DNA from: Pseudomonadota bacterium
GTDB lineage: Bacteria; Pseudomonadota; Alphaproteobacteria; Rhizobiales; Rhizobiaceae
Assembly: GCA_023451735.1 (NCBI GenBank)
Contig: JAEXYH010000004.1
Span: 1 to 64,000 of the forward strand
Direction of reading: 5' to 3'
DNA length: 64,000 bases
Below the pieces are notes generated by a model. The model saw only the letters and a program-made list of their open reading frames with translations. It made no database searches and was not told where the DNA came from. The position numbers and the translations under genes are program-made. Below are positions 26,754 through 35,455 of the stretch, piece by piece (position 1 is the stretch's first letter; each line of letters starts with the position of its first letter).

Positions 26754-28001
26754 CTATTTTTTATCCAGATCCAGAATTGCCTGGTAAAGCACTGCCGCAC
26801 CCAACGTGATCGCATCATTTTCCGACCACTCTTCTGCGGTATGGCTACGCCCGTCCTTGCTGGCGATGAAGATCATCGCAGCCGGCGCCACATTGGCGAG
26901 GAAGGCCGCATCATGACCGGCGCCGGAGACCATCGGCCGGCTGGTGGCACCGATCCGCGCGGCGCTTGATGCCAGAAGATCGGTCACCATCTCGGACATC
27001 GGCGTCGGAGCAACATTGGAAACCCGCCGAGGCTCCGCAATCGTCACGCTGCGTTTGGCAGCCGTCTGGCTGCAAAGCGCAGACAGTGCGGCCACGAATT
27101 CTTCCATAACGGCAGGGTCGACAGCTCGGGCATCGATCAGCATCCGCACATGAGACGGAATGACATTGGCTGCATTCGGCTCCATCGAAAACTCACCCAC
27201 AGTGCCCGCAAAATAGTTCGATCCGAGAGCGAGTTCCTTGGCGATGCGCTCGATCCCGAGCACCAGGCAGGATGCCGCACCTAGTGCGTCGTAGCGCGCA
27301 TTCATCGGCGTCGTGCCTGCATGGTCGGCACGGCCTTCGACAAGTATTTCGAACCGGGAAATTCCAGTGATCGCACCGACTATGCCGATATCGATACCTT
27401 TCCGCTCAAGCACCGTGCCCTGCTCGATATGCAATTCCAGAAAAGCCTTGATATCGTCGCGCCCGCCGGCCTGCGTCGGGTCACCGCCAACCTCCCGGAT
27501 CCCTTCGGCAAGATCAATACGTCTCCCGTCGGTATCGGCCATGCGTTCAAGCCACTCGTTCGGACGGACACCCGTCATGCCCCGGCTGCCGATGCAGGAT
27601 ACGCCGAAAATCGAGACTTCCTCAGCGAGAAAGTCCACGATTTCCAGGTCATGCTCCAACTCGATCCCGGTATCGCTCAGCGCCCGCGCCACCTCCAATG
27701 CTGCGATCACGCCGGCAATGCCATCGAAACGGCCTCCGTTCGGCACCGTATCCGTATGAGATCCGAGCATGAGCGTACCACTGTCCGCCTTTCCCTTTCG
27801 CCTGCCAATTAGATTGCCCGCAGCGTCGATATGTGTCTCAAGGCCCGCATCTCGAAAAGCCTTTTGCACATAAGCACGTCCCTTGAGAAACATCGGCGTG
27901 AATGCACGGCGGGTCCAGGGCCTGTCGGGTTCGGTGAGATTGGCGAGAGCGCCGATATCTGCCGCGATCCGATCGGCATTGACGACAAGATTGGAATTCA
28001 T
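26754..28001 (-). CDS. M20 family amidohydrolase (N-carbamoyl-amino-acid hydrolase / allantoate amidohydrolase type)
   Basis: The 415-residue zinc enzyme has GSHTDTVPNGGRFDG (metal His and Asp), ELHIEQGTVLE (catalytic Glu), GRADHAGTTPMNARYDA and a C-terminal GAGHDAAFLANVAP. These are the marks of the HyuC/AllC branch, which removes carbamoyl groups from N-carbamoyl amino acids or ureido acids. It is the first gene of a three-gene operon with DUF917 and HutU-like proteins; in that setting N-carbamoyl-glutamate would be a fitting substrate. The start at 28001 has a CAGGAT ribosome binding site. Confidence 0.9.
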   Translation of the reverse strand: MNSNLVVNADRIAADIGALANLTEPDRPWTRRAFTPMFLKGRAYVQKAFRDAGLETHIDAAGNLIGRRKGKADSGTLMLGSHTDTVPNGGRFDGIAGVIAALEVARALSDTGIELEHDLEIVDFLAEEVSIFGVSCIGSRGMTGVRPNEWLERMADTDGRRIDLAEGIREVGGDPTQAGGRDDIKAFLELHIEQGTVLERKGIDIGIVGAITGISRFEILVEGRADHAGTTPMNARYDALGAASCLVLGIERIAKELALGSNYFAGTVGEFSMEPNAANVIPSHVRMLIDARAVDPAVMEEFVAALSALCSQTAAKRSVTIAEPRRVSNVAPTPMSEMVTDLLASSAARIGATSRPMVSGAGHDAAFLANVAPAAMIFIASKDGRSHTAEEWSENDAITLGAAVLYQAILDLDKK

Positions 28002-28364
28002 GCGGGCGTGATCCTGCGAAGAGAGGCTGGCGGTTGAGCGGATGAAGCTTCCTTGGCTGGGCTCGGCGGGCAGCTTCGGTCTGCCGTCTAGTGTGTCGAG
28101 AAGATAAGTTCCTTGAACCTTGTGAGGCAAGCGCATTCGAGCGCATTTGAATGCGACCGCGTGATGGCGCCGATTGTCGACACCCCTCGCAAGCCGTGAA
28201 AGGCCGGCGCTCTATCGCCAAGCCAACGGATATCACTGGCAAGGCTACTGGCGTCAGTTGGAACCACACAATGCACGCGTCACCATTTGCGTGCAGCGGA
28301 CTTAACTGCGTGATCGAGAATGCGGGTTGGAGTTTAGCAAGAAAGCAGCGTCTGCATCACTGGC
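28002..28364. promoter_or_regulatory. intergenic region upstream of the M20-DUF917-hydratase operon
   Basis: The 363-nt gap contains no supported gene. It should carry the operon promoter. A notable element at 28131-28155 has two 10-bp-spaced GCGCATT units followed by GAATGCG, making both a direct repeat and an inverted repeat (CGCATTC at 28132-28138 against GAATGCG at 28149-28155). Confidence 0.5.
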
Positions 28365-29375
28365 TCACCAGATATATTCGACATCCCGCGTTGTATTTGT
28401 CTCGAGATATTTCGTCAGTCGCTCAACGATCTGGTCACAAGAGAGCTCGAGATGTTCACGAAGCCGTTCTGCTGCATCGCCGCTCCGCCCTTCAAGCATG
28501 AAGGAGATGATCTCCCTGTGGTCATGCATGAAGGTCTCGATCGTCGGATTGTCCGATAACGTGACCTGCAGATATTTGCCGCAGATATAGGTTGGCGCCG
28601 CACGGGAAAGCGCCTCGATGATTTCCCGATTGGGGCAATATCCGAGACATCTTTGATGGAGGTCGTTCTCCAACCCGTCGAGATCGGCGATATCGAGGGC
28701 GGGCGAGACTGCTATTGCCTCAGCAAGACGGCCCAACATGGCTTCAAGTTCATCCCGCGGAATAAGAGAAGCGGCGGCGTGGAGAGCGACAGGCTCGAGA
28801 AGCCGGCGTAAATCGTAGAGATTGCGGCAGCGCTCCACATCCAGCCCGACGATATGCCAGTGGCCGCCGTTTCCCCGCGCCACGATGCCGAGCTTGTTGG
28901 CACGAAAGAGGAGATCGCGCGCCACCGTCCGGCCGATACCAAAATGCCGGGCAAGCGCCAACTCGTTGACACGCAGGTGTCCGGACATCGAATTCAGGAT
29001 CAGTTCGCGCTCGATCCTGAAATAGATTTCGTCATGGGCATTCTGGCTAGCCCCCACATCGCCATCGCAAAGCACGAGGTGATCGGCGCTCAGCGTGAAA
29101 CGGAAAGGCTCGCCGTCGTTACCGACGACAAACCCCTGCCCGTCATGGGGGCGCACGCTGCCTTGCGCCTCCAGAATTTCGAAAGCCTGCTTAACCGGAG
29201 AGCGGCTAGACCCGAAGATCTTGGCGACTTCAGCAGTCTTGATGATCGCACCGTTGGCGATCCGTTCGTCACGGATTGCCTCTTCGAGAAGTTCGGCTAT
29301 GCGTCTGTAGGCCGGATGTCGCTCCAAATTCCTCTCCGATGTTTCCGGCTTCAGGTAATTGCGCCGAGCTGCCAT
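28365..29375 (-). CDS. GntR family regulator with tandem winged helices and FCD domain
   Basis: The 336-residue protein has a first GntR-type HTH at about 20-85 (TAEVAKIFGSSRSPVKQAFEIL), a second one at about 115-175 (VNELALARHFGIGRTVARDLLFRANKLGIV) and a helical FCD ligand domain at about 185-320. Most FCD regulators have one HTH. The start codon lies inside the 3' end of the altronate-dehydratase family gene (25-nt overlap), so the two are co-translated. A TTTGTCGACAAA palindrome upstream of that gene is a likely operator. The effector is unknown, probably a sugar acid. Confidence 0.88.
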   Translation of the reverse strand: MAARRNYLKPETSERNLERHPAYRRIAELLEEAIRDERIANGAIIKTAEVAKIFGSSRSPVKQAFEILEAQGSVRPHDGQGFVVGNDGEPFRFTLSADHLVLCDGDVGASQNAHDEIYFRIERELILNSMSGHLRVNELALARHFGIGRTVARDLLFRANKLGIVARGNGGHWHIVGLDVERCRNLYDLRRLLEPVALHAAASLIPRDELEAMLGRLAEAIAVSPALDIADLDGLENDLHQRCLGYCPNREIIEALSRAAPTYICGKYLQVTLSDNPTIETFMHDHREIISFMLEGRSGDAAERLREHLELSCDQIVERLTKYLETNTTRDVEYIW

Positions 29376-30901
29376 GGCACGAATTCGTTATTGCCATAAT
29401 CATAGATCTCGCTGAGCGTGCGTTGCCCCGATGCGACTGCGATCAGCGTCTCGAAAATGCGCTCACCGGCCTCTTCAATGCTCTCGCGCCCATTGACGAT
29501 ATCGCCGCAATTGACGTCCATGTCCTCGTTCATGTGTTCGAACATTTCCGTATTGGTTGCCACCTTGATCGTCGGCACCGGCTTGAAACCGGAGACGGAA
29601 CCTCGGCCCGTGGTGAAGATCAGCATATTGCAGCCGCCGGCAATCTGGCCGGTGACCGCAACCGGGTCATAACCAGGCGTATCCATGAAGACAAAACCGG
29701 TTTGGTCGATAATCTCTGCATATTCGTAAACCGCCTGCATCGGCATGGAGCCGCCCTTGGCGACGGCGCCGAGAGATTTTTCCAGGATCGTCGTAAGCCC
29801 GCCGGCCTTGTTGCCATGCGACGGATTGTTGTTGAGTTCGGCGCCGTGGCGGGCCGTGTACTCGTTCCACCACGAGATGCGGTCCATCAGCTTCTGTGCC
29901 ACTTCGGGCTTCGCCGCCCGCATCGTCAGCAGATGTTCCGCACCATAGATTTCCGGCGTCTCGCTCAGCACTGCCGTGCCACCGTGCTTGACCAGAAGAT
30001 CGGATGCATGGCCGAGGGCGGGATTGGCCGAAATGCCGGAATACCCGTCCGAACCGCCGCATTGCAGCGCGAGTTTCAGCTTGGAAAGCGGTTGGGTTGT
30101 TCGCTCCAGCCCTTTTAACGCGTCGAGCATTTCGACGATGATGGCGGAGGCGACCTCGACCGTCTTGCGGGTGCCGCCGAGTTGCTGGATAGTCATCGTC
30201 CGCAGAAACTGGCTTTCTTCCAGCCCGTATTTATCCTGAATCAGCGAGATCTGGTTGGATTCGCAACCAAGCCCGATCATCAGAATGCCGGCGAAATTCG
30301 GATTGCGCGCATAACCGCTCAACGTCCGGGTCAGATATTCATAACCCTCCGTGCCGGTGCTGATCGCGCACCCCTGCCCGTGCGTCAATGCAACAACGCC
30401 GTCGATATTGTCGTAACCCTTCAGCCCGCCGCCACGGTTGAAATGATCGGCGATTGCGTGGGACACGGTGGCGGAACAGTTCACCGACGAGATGATGCCG
30501 ATATAGTTGCGCGTGCCGACCTGGCCGTCCGGCCGCAGATAACCTTCGAAGTTTCGGCGCTCGGCTTCCGGTACGAAATCGACCACCGGTACATGCGACG
30601 AGAAATGATGGGTCACGTCGCTGTCCTGCATGGCGATATTCTGCAGATGAACGTGATCTCCGGGAGCGATATCGCAGCTGGCGATACCGATCGTCTGCCC
30701 ATATTTCGTTGCCGCCTCACCCTTGGCAATCGGCCGGATCGCAATCTTGTGGCCTCGCGGGATGACCGCCCCAGCCACGACCCCGCCGACACCCGCCGCT
30801 TCCCCCTTAGCGATCTCGCGCCGCGCCACCGCCACATTATCCAGCGAATTCAAAAGAATGGCGGCAGGGACATTCGTGCCGGCCTGGACATCAATTTTCA
30901 T
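29351..30901 (-). CDS. UxaA/GarD family sugar-acid dehydratase (altronate or galactarate dehydratase)
   Basis: This 516-residue protein has an N-terminal SAF-type domain (DVQAGTNVPAAILL to about 95) and the large catalytic domain with GYLRPDGQVGTRNY, HGQGCAISTGTEGYE, LGCESNQI, LQCGGSDGYSGISANPALG and a late NCGDIVNGRESIEEAG segment. The family performs iron-dependent dehydration of aldonates or aldarates to 2-keto-3-deoxy acids. Which substrate is used cannot be told from sequence; length lies between UxaA (495) and GarD (523). It is followed by an overlapping GntR gene. Confidence 0.88.
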   Translation of the reverse strand: MKIDVQAGTNVPAAILLNSLDNVAVARREIAKGEAAGVGGVVAGAVIPRGHKIAIRPIAKGEAATKYGQTIGIASCDIAPGDHVHLQNIAMQDSDVTHHFSSHVPVVDFVPEAERRNFEGYLRPDGQVGTRNYIGIISSVNCSATVSHAIADHFNRGGGLKGYDNIDGVVALTHGQGCAISTGTEGYEYLTRTLSGYARNPNFAGILMIGLGCESNQISLIQDKYGLEESQFLRTMTIQQLGGTRKTVEVASAIIVEMLDALKGLERTTQPLSKLKLALQCGGSDGYSGISANPALGHASDLLVKHGGTAVLSETPEIYGAEHLLTMRAAKPEVAQKLMDRISWWNEYTARHGAELNNNPSHGNKAGGLTTILEKSLGAVAKGGSMPMQAVYEYAEIIDQTGFVFMDTPGYDPVAVTGQIAGGCNMLIFTTGRGSVSGFKPVPTIKVATNTEMFEHMNEDMDVNCGDIVNGRESIEEAGERIFETLIAVASGQRTLSEIYDYGNNEFVPWQLGAIT

Positions 30902-30928
30902 CTCATCCTCCTTAAGAACAAAATTGAC

Positions 30929-30940
30929 TTTGTCGACAAA
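30929..30940. promoter_or_regulatory. GntR-type operator palindrome TTTGTCGACAAA
   Basis: A perfect 12-bp palindrome lies 28 nt upstream of the dehydratase start. TTGTCGACAA-like sites are typical of FCD-subfamily GntR regulators, and such a gene is the second cistron of this operon. A TTGACT partly overlaps it. Autoregulation is inferred. Confidence 0.55.
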
Positions 30941-31145
30941 AACCACTTTATCAACGCCAACAAACTGTCAAGGAAAATCACCGGCGCGAGTTTGGTCCTC
31001 TAGGGAAACACGCGACACATTGCGGCCGGAACGATGGTGACGGGAGGCACCGCTTCGCCTGTATGGCGATACCGCTTTCTCGAAAGCCTTGTTCCGGTAT
31101 CATCAATGATGTGAGCTTGTTGGTGGCGGTGCTTGAGCGCCGGGA

Positions 31146-32015
31146 TCAGTTGTTTACCGCGAATGCGACACTGACCGCCCGGTTCACGGCTGGCCCGAGC
31201 ACCGACATATGCGTCTCACCGGCAAAAACTTCGAATTCCGCGCGGATTCCGTCCGCAGATCCGTTGAGGCGCTTCGCCATTTCCCTTGCCAGCGAAACAG
31301 TTCTCTCGGTTATCTTCTTTTCCATGCGTGTCGCTGCATCTTCATTCCGGTACTGGAACGGTGCAAGTTCATCACCTTCGTACCCGCCAGCAGACAAATG
31401 TAGAAACGGCATATGGCCCGCAGCAGTTCGACGCCGCGCTTCGTTTTTGAGAATTTCGCAGCCCTCCCAATAGATCGTCGGGCTCGCAGCAATCCAGTTG
31501 GCAAAAAGGCTCGGTCGCTCGAACAAAGCAAAAAGCGTGAAGAGACCGCCGAATGAGTGCCCGAACAGTGATCGGCGCGCCGGGTCAAGCCGCACCATAT
31601 CCTCAATTTTGGGAAGCAGCTCGCTCTCGATAAAACTCAGCAGCTCACCGGTTCCTCCTATCCTGACCGGAGGGCCACCTTCAAAATAGGGTGGATAGGA
31701 TTTGGCCGGAGGCGGCCCGAGGTCCCAGGCTCGCCGCATCGCATTATAGGGTTCCTCACCCGGATAGCCGATCGCCGCAACGACACCCCAGCCGACATTC
31801 GTACCTGCCGGATAGGGTGCCTGCGTCACGAGGCTTGCGACTGCGAAAGGGAAGGTCGCATTGCCATCCGTCATAAGAAGGAACGGCCATCCCTGTTCAG
31901 GAGGTTCTCCAGCGGGGATGAAAAGAAAAATGCGATAGGGTTCACCGCCTCCTGCTGGAACTAGGTCGAAAAAGCAGGCTCCCGGCATCGAATAGCTGGT
32001 GGTGTCGTTGCTCAT
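31146..32015 (-). CDS. alpha/beta hydrolase, esterase D/IroE-like
   Basis: The 289-residue protein belongs to the putative-esterase family (IroE/Fes C-domain-like). It has the nucleophile elbow GHSFGG near residue 152, the family AIGYPGEEPYNAMRRAWDLGP stretch and a late AGETHMSV segment with the catalytic His. No signal peptide is seen, so it is likely cytoplasmic. Such enzymes cut siderophore esters or other small esters. Neighbours are sugar-acid genes, so the substrate is open. The start at 32015 is preferred to 32078 because the extra N-terminal residues look non-coding. Confidence 0.83.
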   Translation of the reverse strand: MSNDTTSYSMPGACFFDLVPAGGGEPYRIFLFIPAGEPPEQGWPFLLMTDGNATFPFAVASLVTQAPYPAGTNVGWGVVAAIGYPGEEPYNAMRRAWDLGPPPAKSYPPYFEGGPPVRIGGTGELLSFIESELLPKIEDMVRLDPARRSLFGHSFGGLFTLFALFERPSLFANWIAASPTIYWEGCEILKNEARRRTAAGHMPFLHLSAGGYEGDELAPFQYRNEDAATRMEKKITERTVSLAREMAKRLNGSADGIRAEFEVFAGETHMSVLGPAVNRAVSVAFAVNN

Positions 32016-32378
32016 GCCGCTCTCCGGATCGATCCTGCCTAAAACAGAAGGGCTACGGGATCGGCCCGGTTGCCGCAAGCCGGACGATTGAAATCGTGAG
32101 CAGTTTCACAGGCTACGGAAAGGCCTGGCGATATCGCGAGCAAAAAGGACCACGCTCAATTGTTTCCGGGTCCCGGCCGGAGCAGGTTTTCTCTCTGCGG
32201 TCTACTTCAATGCGACATAGCGCCTCGGAATGGCGTTTGGCAATGCCGAATGCCCAGGCATCGGCTACGGTCGATACAGTTCAGAACGTAGTTCTATAAT
32301 GCTGAACAAATGAAGGTTTTCTAACAGGCGGCCGCTCCGCATGTGCCGGTATCGACCTGCCTAAAAGGAGGTTTGTTG
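32016..32378. promoter_or_regulatory. promoter region of the yjhHGF-like operon
   Basis: The 363-nt region contains no supported gene. A TATAAT box (32295-32300) with a poor -35 lies 79 nt upstream of the aldolase start. Nested inverted repeats surround it: AGAAC-GTA-GTTCT (32283-32295), and GTTCAG (32279-32284) facing CTGAAC (32302-32307). These fit repression by the IclR-type regulator at 36988. A very strong AAGGAGG ribosome binding site precedes 32379. Confidence 0.6.
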
Positions 32379-33287
32379 ATGTCTAATTTGATGAGATTTT
32401 CCGGTATCATTCCACCCGTCCCAACCATTTTCACCGATGCAGGAGTGTTCGATGCGGCCGGCATGGCCACGGTCATCGACCATCTCGTCGGCGCAGGCGT
32501 CGATGGCATGTTCTTCATGGGAACTGGTGGGGAATTCTCGCAGATGTCGCACGAGGAACGTCTGGCGGTGGCCGAGTTCGTCGTCCGCCACACGGCGGGC
32601 CGTGTCCCTGTCCTGATCGGAACCGGCAGCACCAATACCCGCGAAGCGGTCGCGCTCAGCCAGCATGCACAGTCGATCGGCGCGAGCGGTGTTGTGGCCA
32701 TCAACCCCTACTACTGGAAGGTCACGGAAGAAAACCTGTTCGGCTATTTCTCTACGATCGCGAAATCCGTCGAGCTGCCCGTACTTCTCTATAACTTTCC
32801 GGCGCTTACCGGCCAGGACCTGCACCCGGCTTTCGTTAAGCGGCTGGTCGATGTTCATCCCAATATCGTCGGCCTGAAGGACACAATCGATTCAGTCGCC
32901 CACTTGCGGGACATGGTCGATGTCGTGAAGGGCGCTCATCCGGATTTCAGTGTTTTCTGCGGTTATGACGACCATTTGCTGAATACGCTGCTTCTTGGCG
33001 GCGACGGTGCCATCTCAGCCAGCGCAAACTTTGCACCGGACGTTTCGATCGGTATTTATCGCGCCGTCATGCAAGGCGATCTTGCAACAGCCGCAGCGCT
33101 TCACCGCACCATCTTGAAGCTGCCGCGGATCTACAAGATCGACGTGCCCTTCGTCGGCGTTGTGAAGGAAGCCATGAAAGCCTGCGGGCTGGAGATTTCC
33201 TCCTACTCGTTGCCACCGGCCGCGCCGCTCAACGACGAGAAGACCGCAGTGGTCAGCCGTGTGCTTACCGATGCAGGCATCATCTGA
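32379..33287 (+). CDS. DapA-family aldolase, YjhH/YagE-like 2-keto-3-deoxy-pentonate aldolase
   Basis: This 302-residue TIM-barrel class I aldolase has GTGGEFSQM, TGSTNTREAVALSQHAQ, the catalytic Tyr in LLYNFPALTG and the Schiff-base Lys in IVGLKDT (K167). The length equals E. coli YagE/YjhH. With the YjhG-type dehydratase next door, the likely reaction is cleavage of 2-keto-3-deoxy-D-pentonate to pyruvate and glycolaldehyde. It is the first gene of a yjhH-yjhG-yjhF series in the same order as in E. coli. Confidence 0.9.
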   Translation: MSNLMRFSGIIPPVPTIFTDAGVFDAAGMATVIDHLVGAGVDGMFFMGTGGEFSQMSHEERLAVAEFVVRHTAGRVPVLIGTGSTNTREAVALSQHAQSIGASGVVAINPYYWKVTEENLFGYFSTIAKSVELPVLLYNFPALTGQDLHPAFVKRLVDVHPNIVGLKDTIDSVAHLRDMVDVVKGAHPDFSVFCGYDDHLLNTLLLGGDGAISASANFAPDVSIGIYRAVMQGDLATAAALHRTILKLPRIYKIDVPFVGVVKEAMKACGLEISSYSLPPAAPLNDEKTAVVSRVLTDAGII

Positions 33288-33330
33288 ACCTATCCCGACA
33301 AGATCATCAATGACGAGCGGAGGAAAACTC

Positions 33331-35313
33331 ATGTCCGAAGGTATGATCCACGAAGATACGCAATATGACATCTATGACATCAGGACGAAGTCGCCCGGCC
33401 CGACCGGTGCCCTTCCTCTGACCGGCGACATGCTGATCAACCGGCCAAGCGGTGATATTTTCGGCATGACGCTGAATGCCGGCATGGGCTGGGATCCAGC
33501 CAAACTGCTCGGTCGCGAGATCTTCATTCTCGCGACAACCGGTGGCCTGCGGGATGCAGAAGGCAGGCCGATCGCGCTCGGGATGCATACCGGCCATTAC
33601 GAGATCGGCGACCAGGTGAAGGCGGCGGCCGAGGAAGTCGCCAGGACGGGCGGCGTACCCTATGCCGCCTATGTCAGCGATCCATGCGACGGGCGTTCGC
33701 AGGGCACGACCGGAATGTTCGACTCGCTTCCCTATCGCAACGACTCGGCCATCGTCATGCGGCGGCTGATCCGTTCCTTGCCGACGCGTAAGGCCGTCGT
33801 CGGCATCGCGACCTGCGACAAGGGATTGCCGGCGATGATGATGGCGCTCGCCTCCATGCACGATATTGCCACGGTCCTGGTGCCGGGCGGCGCCACTCTC
33901 CCGGCCACGAAGGGGGATGATGCCGGCAAGGTGCAGACGATCGGCGCACGTTTCGCCAATCATGAACTGAGCCTGGAAGAAGCCTCTCAGCTCGGCTGCA
34001 AGGCGTGCGCCTCACCGGGCGGCGGCTGCCAGTTTCTTGGCACGGCCGGAACCTCGCAGGTGGTCGCTGAAGGTCTTGGCCTCGCGCTTCCGCATTCGGC
34101 GCTGTCGCCATCCGGTCAGCCGGTCTGGCTGGAAATCGCCCGTCAGTCGGCCCGCGCAGCCCTCACGCTGCATGAACGCGGTATAACAACGAAGGACATC
34201 CTGACCGACAAGGCGATCGAGAATGCGATGATGGTTCACGCCGCTTTTGGTGGTTCGACCAACCTGCTTCTTCATCTGCCCGCAATCGCGCATGCCGCTG
34301 ACTGTCGCCTGCCGAGCGTACAGGACTGGACGGAGATCAACCGTCGCGTCCCGCGTCTTGTCAGCGTGTTGCCGAACGGGCCCGTCCCGCATCCGACGGT
34401 CCGGGCGTTCCTCGCCGGCGGTGTGCCGGAAGTCATGCTTCACCTGAGGGCACTCGGCCTGCTGCACGAGGATGCTCTGACTGTGACCGGCGAAACCGTG
34501 AAGGAAAACCTTGACCGGTGGGAGGGCTCGGAACGTCGCGAACGTTTCAAGGCAATTCTCCTCGAGCAGGATGGCATCCGCCCCGAAGAAGTGATCATGA
34601 GCCCGGCTCAGGCCGCCGAACGGGGGCTGACCTCCACCATCACGTTCCCGGTCGGCAACATCGCCCCGGAGGGTTCGGTCATCAAGTCGACCGCGATCGA
34701 TCCGAGTGTCGTCGGAGCAGACGGTGTCTACCGCCATACTGGCAAGGTCAAGGTCTTCACGTCCGAACGCGACGGCATTCGCACCATCAAGGCTGGCGGC
34801 ATCCAGGCAGGCGACATCATGGTCGTCATGGGCGGCGGCCCTTCGGGCACGGGCATGGAGGAAACTTACCAGCTGACCTCGTCGCTGAAGCATCTGTCCT
34901 ACGGCAAGCATGTCTCGCTCCTGACGGATGCGCGTTTCTCCGGCGTCTCGACCGGTGCCTGTGTCGGCCATATCGGACCCGAAGCGCTGGCCGGCGGGCC
35001 GATCGCCAAACTCCGCGATGGTGACATTGTCGAGATGATCGTCGACACCATCAAGCTTGAGGGATCGCTCAATTTCCTTGGTACAGAGGACAATCCGCTA
35101 ACGCCGGAAGAAGGCGCCAAGGTGCTCGCCGAACGCGAGGTTCATCCGGATCTGAAGCCGGCACCGGCACTGCCTGACGACACCCGCCTGTGGGCCGCCC
35201 TGCAGGCGGCAAGCGGCGGCACCTGGGGTGGCTGCGTCTACGATACGGACAAGATCCTCAAGGTGCTCGCCGCCGGTCAAGCCGCGCTGAACGCGGAACA
35301 GGCAAGCCGGTAG
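33331..35313 (+). CDS. yjhG: D-xylonate dehydratase, YjhG/YagF type (IlvD/Edd family)
   Basis: The 660-residue iron-sulfur dehydratase has the long YjhG/YagF form (about 655 residues; IlvD and Edd are about 600). The N-terminal DIRTKSPGPTGALPL is diagnostic for this group. Cluster cysteines are seen in DPCDGRSQG, ATCDKGLPAMMMA and GCKACASPGGGC. It dehydrates D-xylonate to 2-keto-3-deoxy-D-xylonate. The ATG at 33331 has a GGAGG ribosome binding site; upstream in-frame starts overlap the aldolase gene. The gene fits with the xylose/xylan genes 7-18 kb downstream. Confidence 0.92.
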   Translation: MSEGMIHEDTQYDIYDIRTKSPGPTGALPLTGDMLINRPSGDIFGMTLNAGMGWDPAKLLGREIFILATTGGLRDAEGRPIALGMHTGHYEIGDQVKAAAEEVARTGGVPYAAYVSDPCDGRSQGTTGMFDSLPYRNDSAIVMRRLIRSLPTRKAVVGIATCDKGLPAMMMALASMHDIATVLVPGGATLPATKGDDAGKVQTIGARFANHELSLEEASQLGCKACASPGGGCQFLGTAGTSQVVAEGLGLALPHSALSPSGQPVWLEIARQSARAALTLHERGITTKDILTDKAIENAMMVHAAFGGSTNLLLHLPAIAHAADCRLPSVQDWTEINRRVPRLVSVLPNGPVPHPTVRAFLAGGVPEVMLHLRALGLLHEDALTVTGETVKENLDRWEGSERRERFKAILLEQDGIRPEEVIMSPAQAAERGLTSTITFPVGNIAPEGSVIKSTAIDPSVVGADGVYRHTGKVKVFTSERDGIRTIKAGGIQAGDIMVVMGGGPSGTGMEETYQLTSSLKHLSYGKHVSLLTDARFSGVSTGACVGHIGPEALAGGPIAKLRDGDIVEMIVDTIKLEGSLNFLGTEDNPLTPEEGAKVLAEREVHPDLKPAPALPDDTRLWAALQAASGGTWGGCVYDTDKILKVLAAGQAALNAEQASR

Positions 35314-35323
35314 GGTAATCCAG

Positions 35324-35346
35324 GGCGGCCGGGGGAGTTGGCCGCC
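35324..35346 (+). other. intercistronic hairpin between yjhG-like and yjhF-like genes
   Basis: Perfect 7-bp arms GGCGGCC and GGCCGCC with a 9-nt loop lie 10 nt after the dehydratase stop. There is no T-tract, so partial termination or mRNA protection is more likely than full termination. Confidence 0.5.
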
Positions 35347-35455
35347 TATTCACCACAAGCAAACACACATCATCGGCTGCCAAGGCGATTGGCGGCACGG
35401 GAATCGTGTGTCTGCACGTAACCCGCAAAAGCGGTGTTTTGGGAAGGAAACACAC

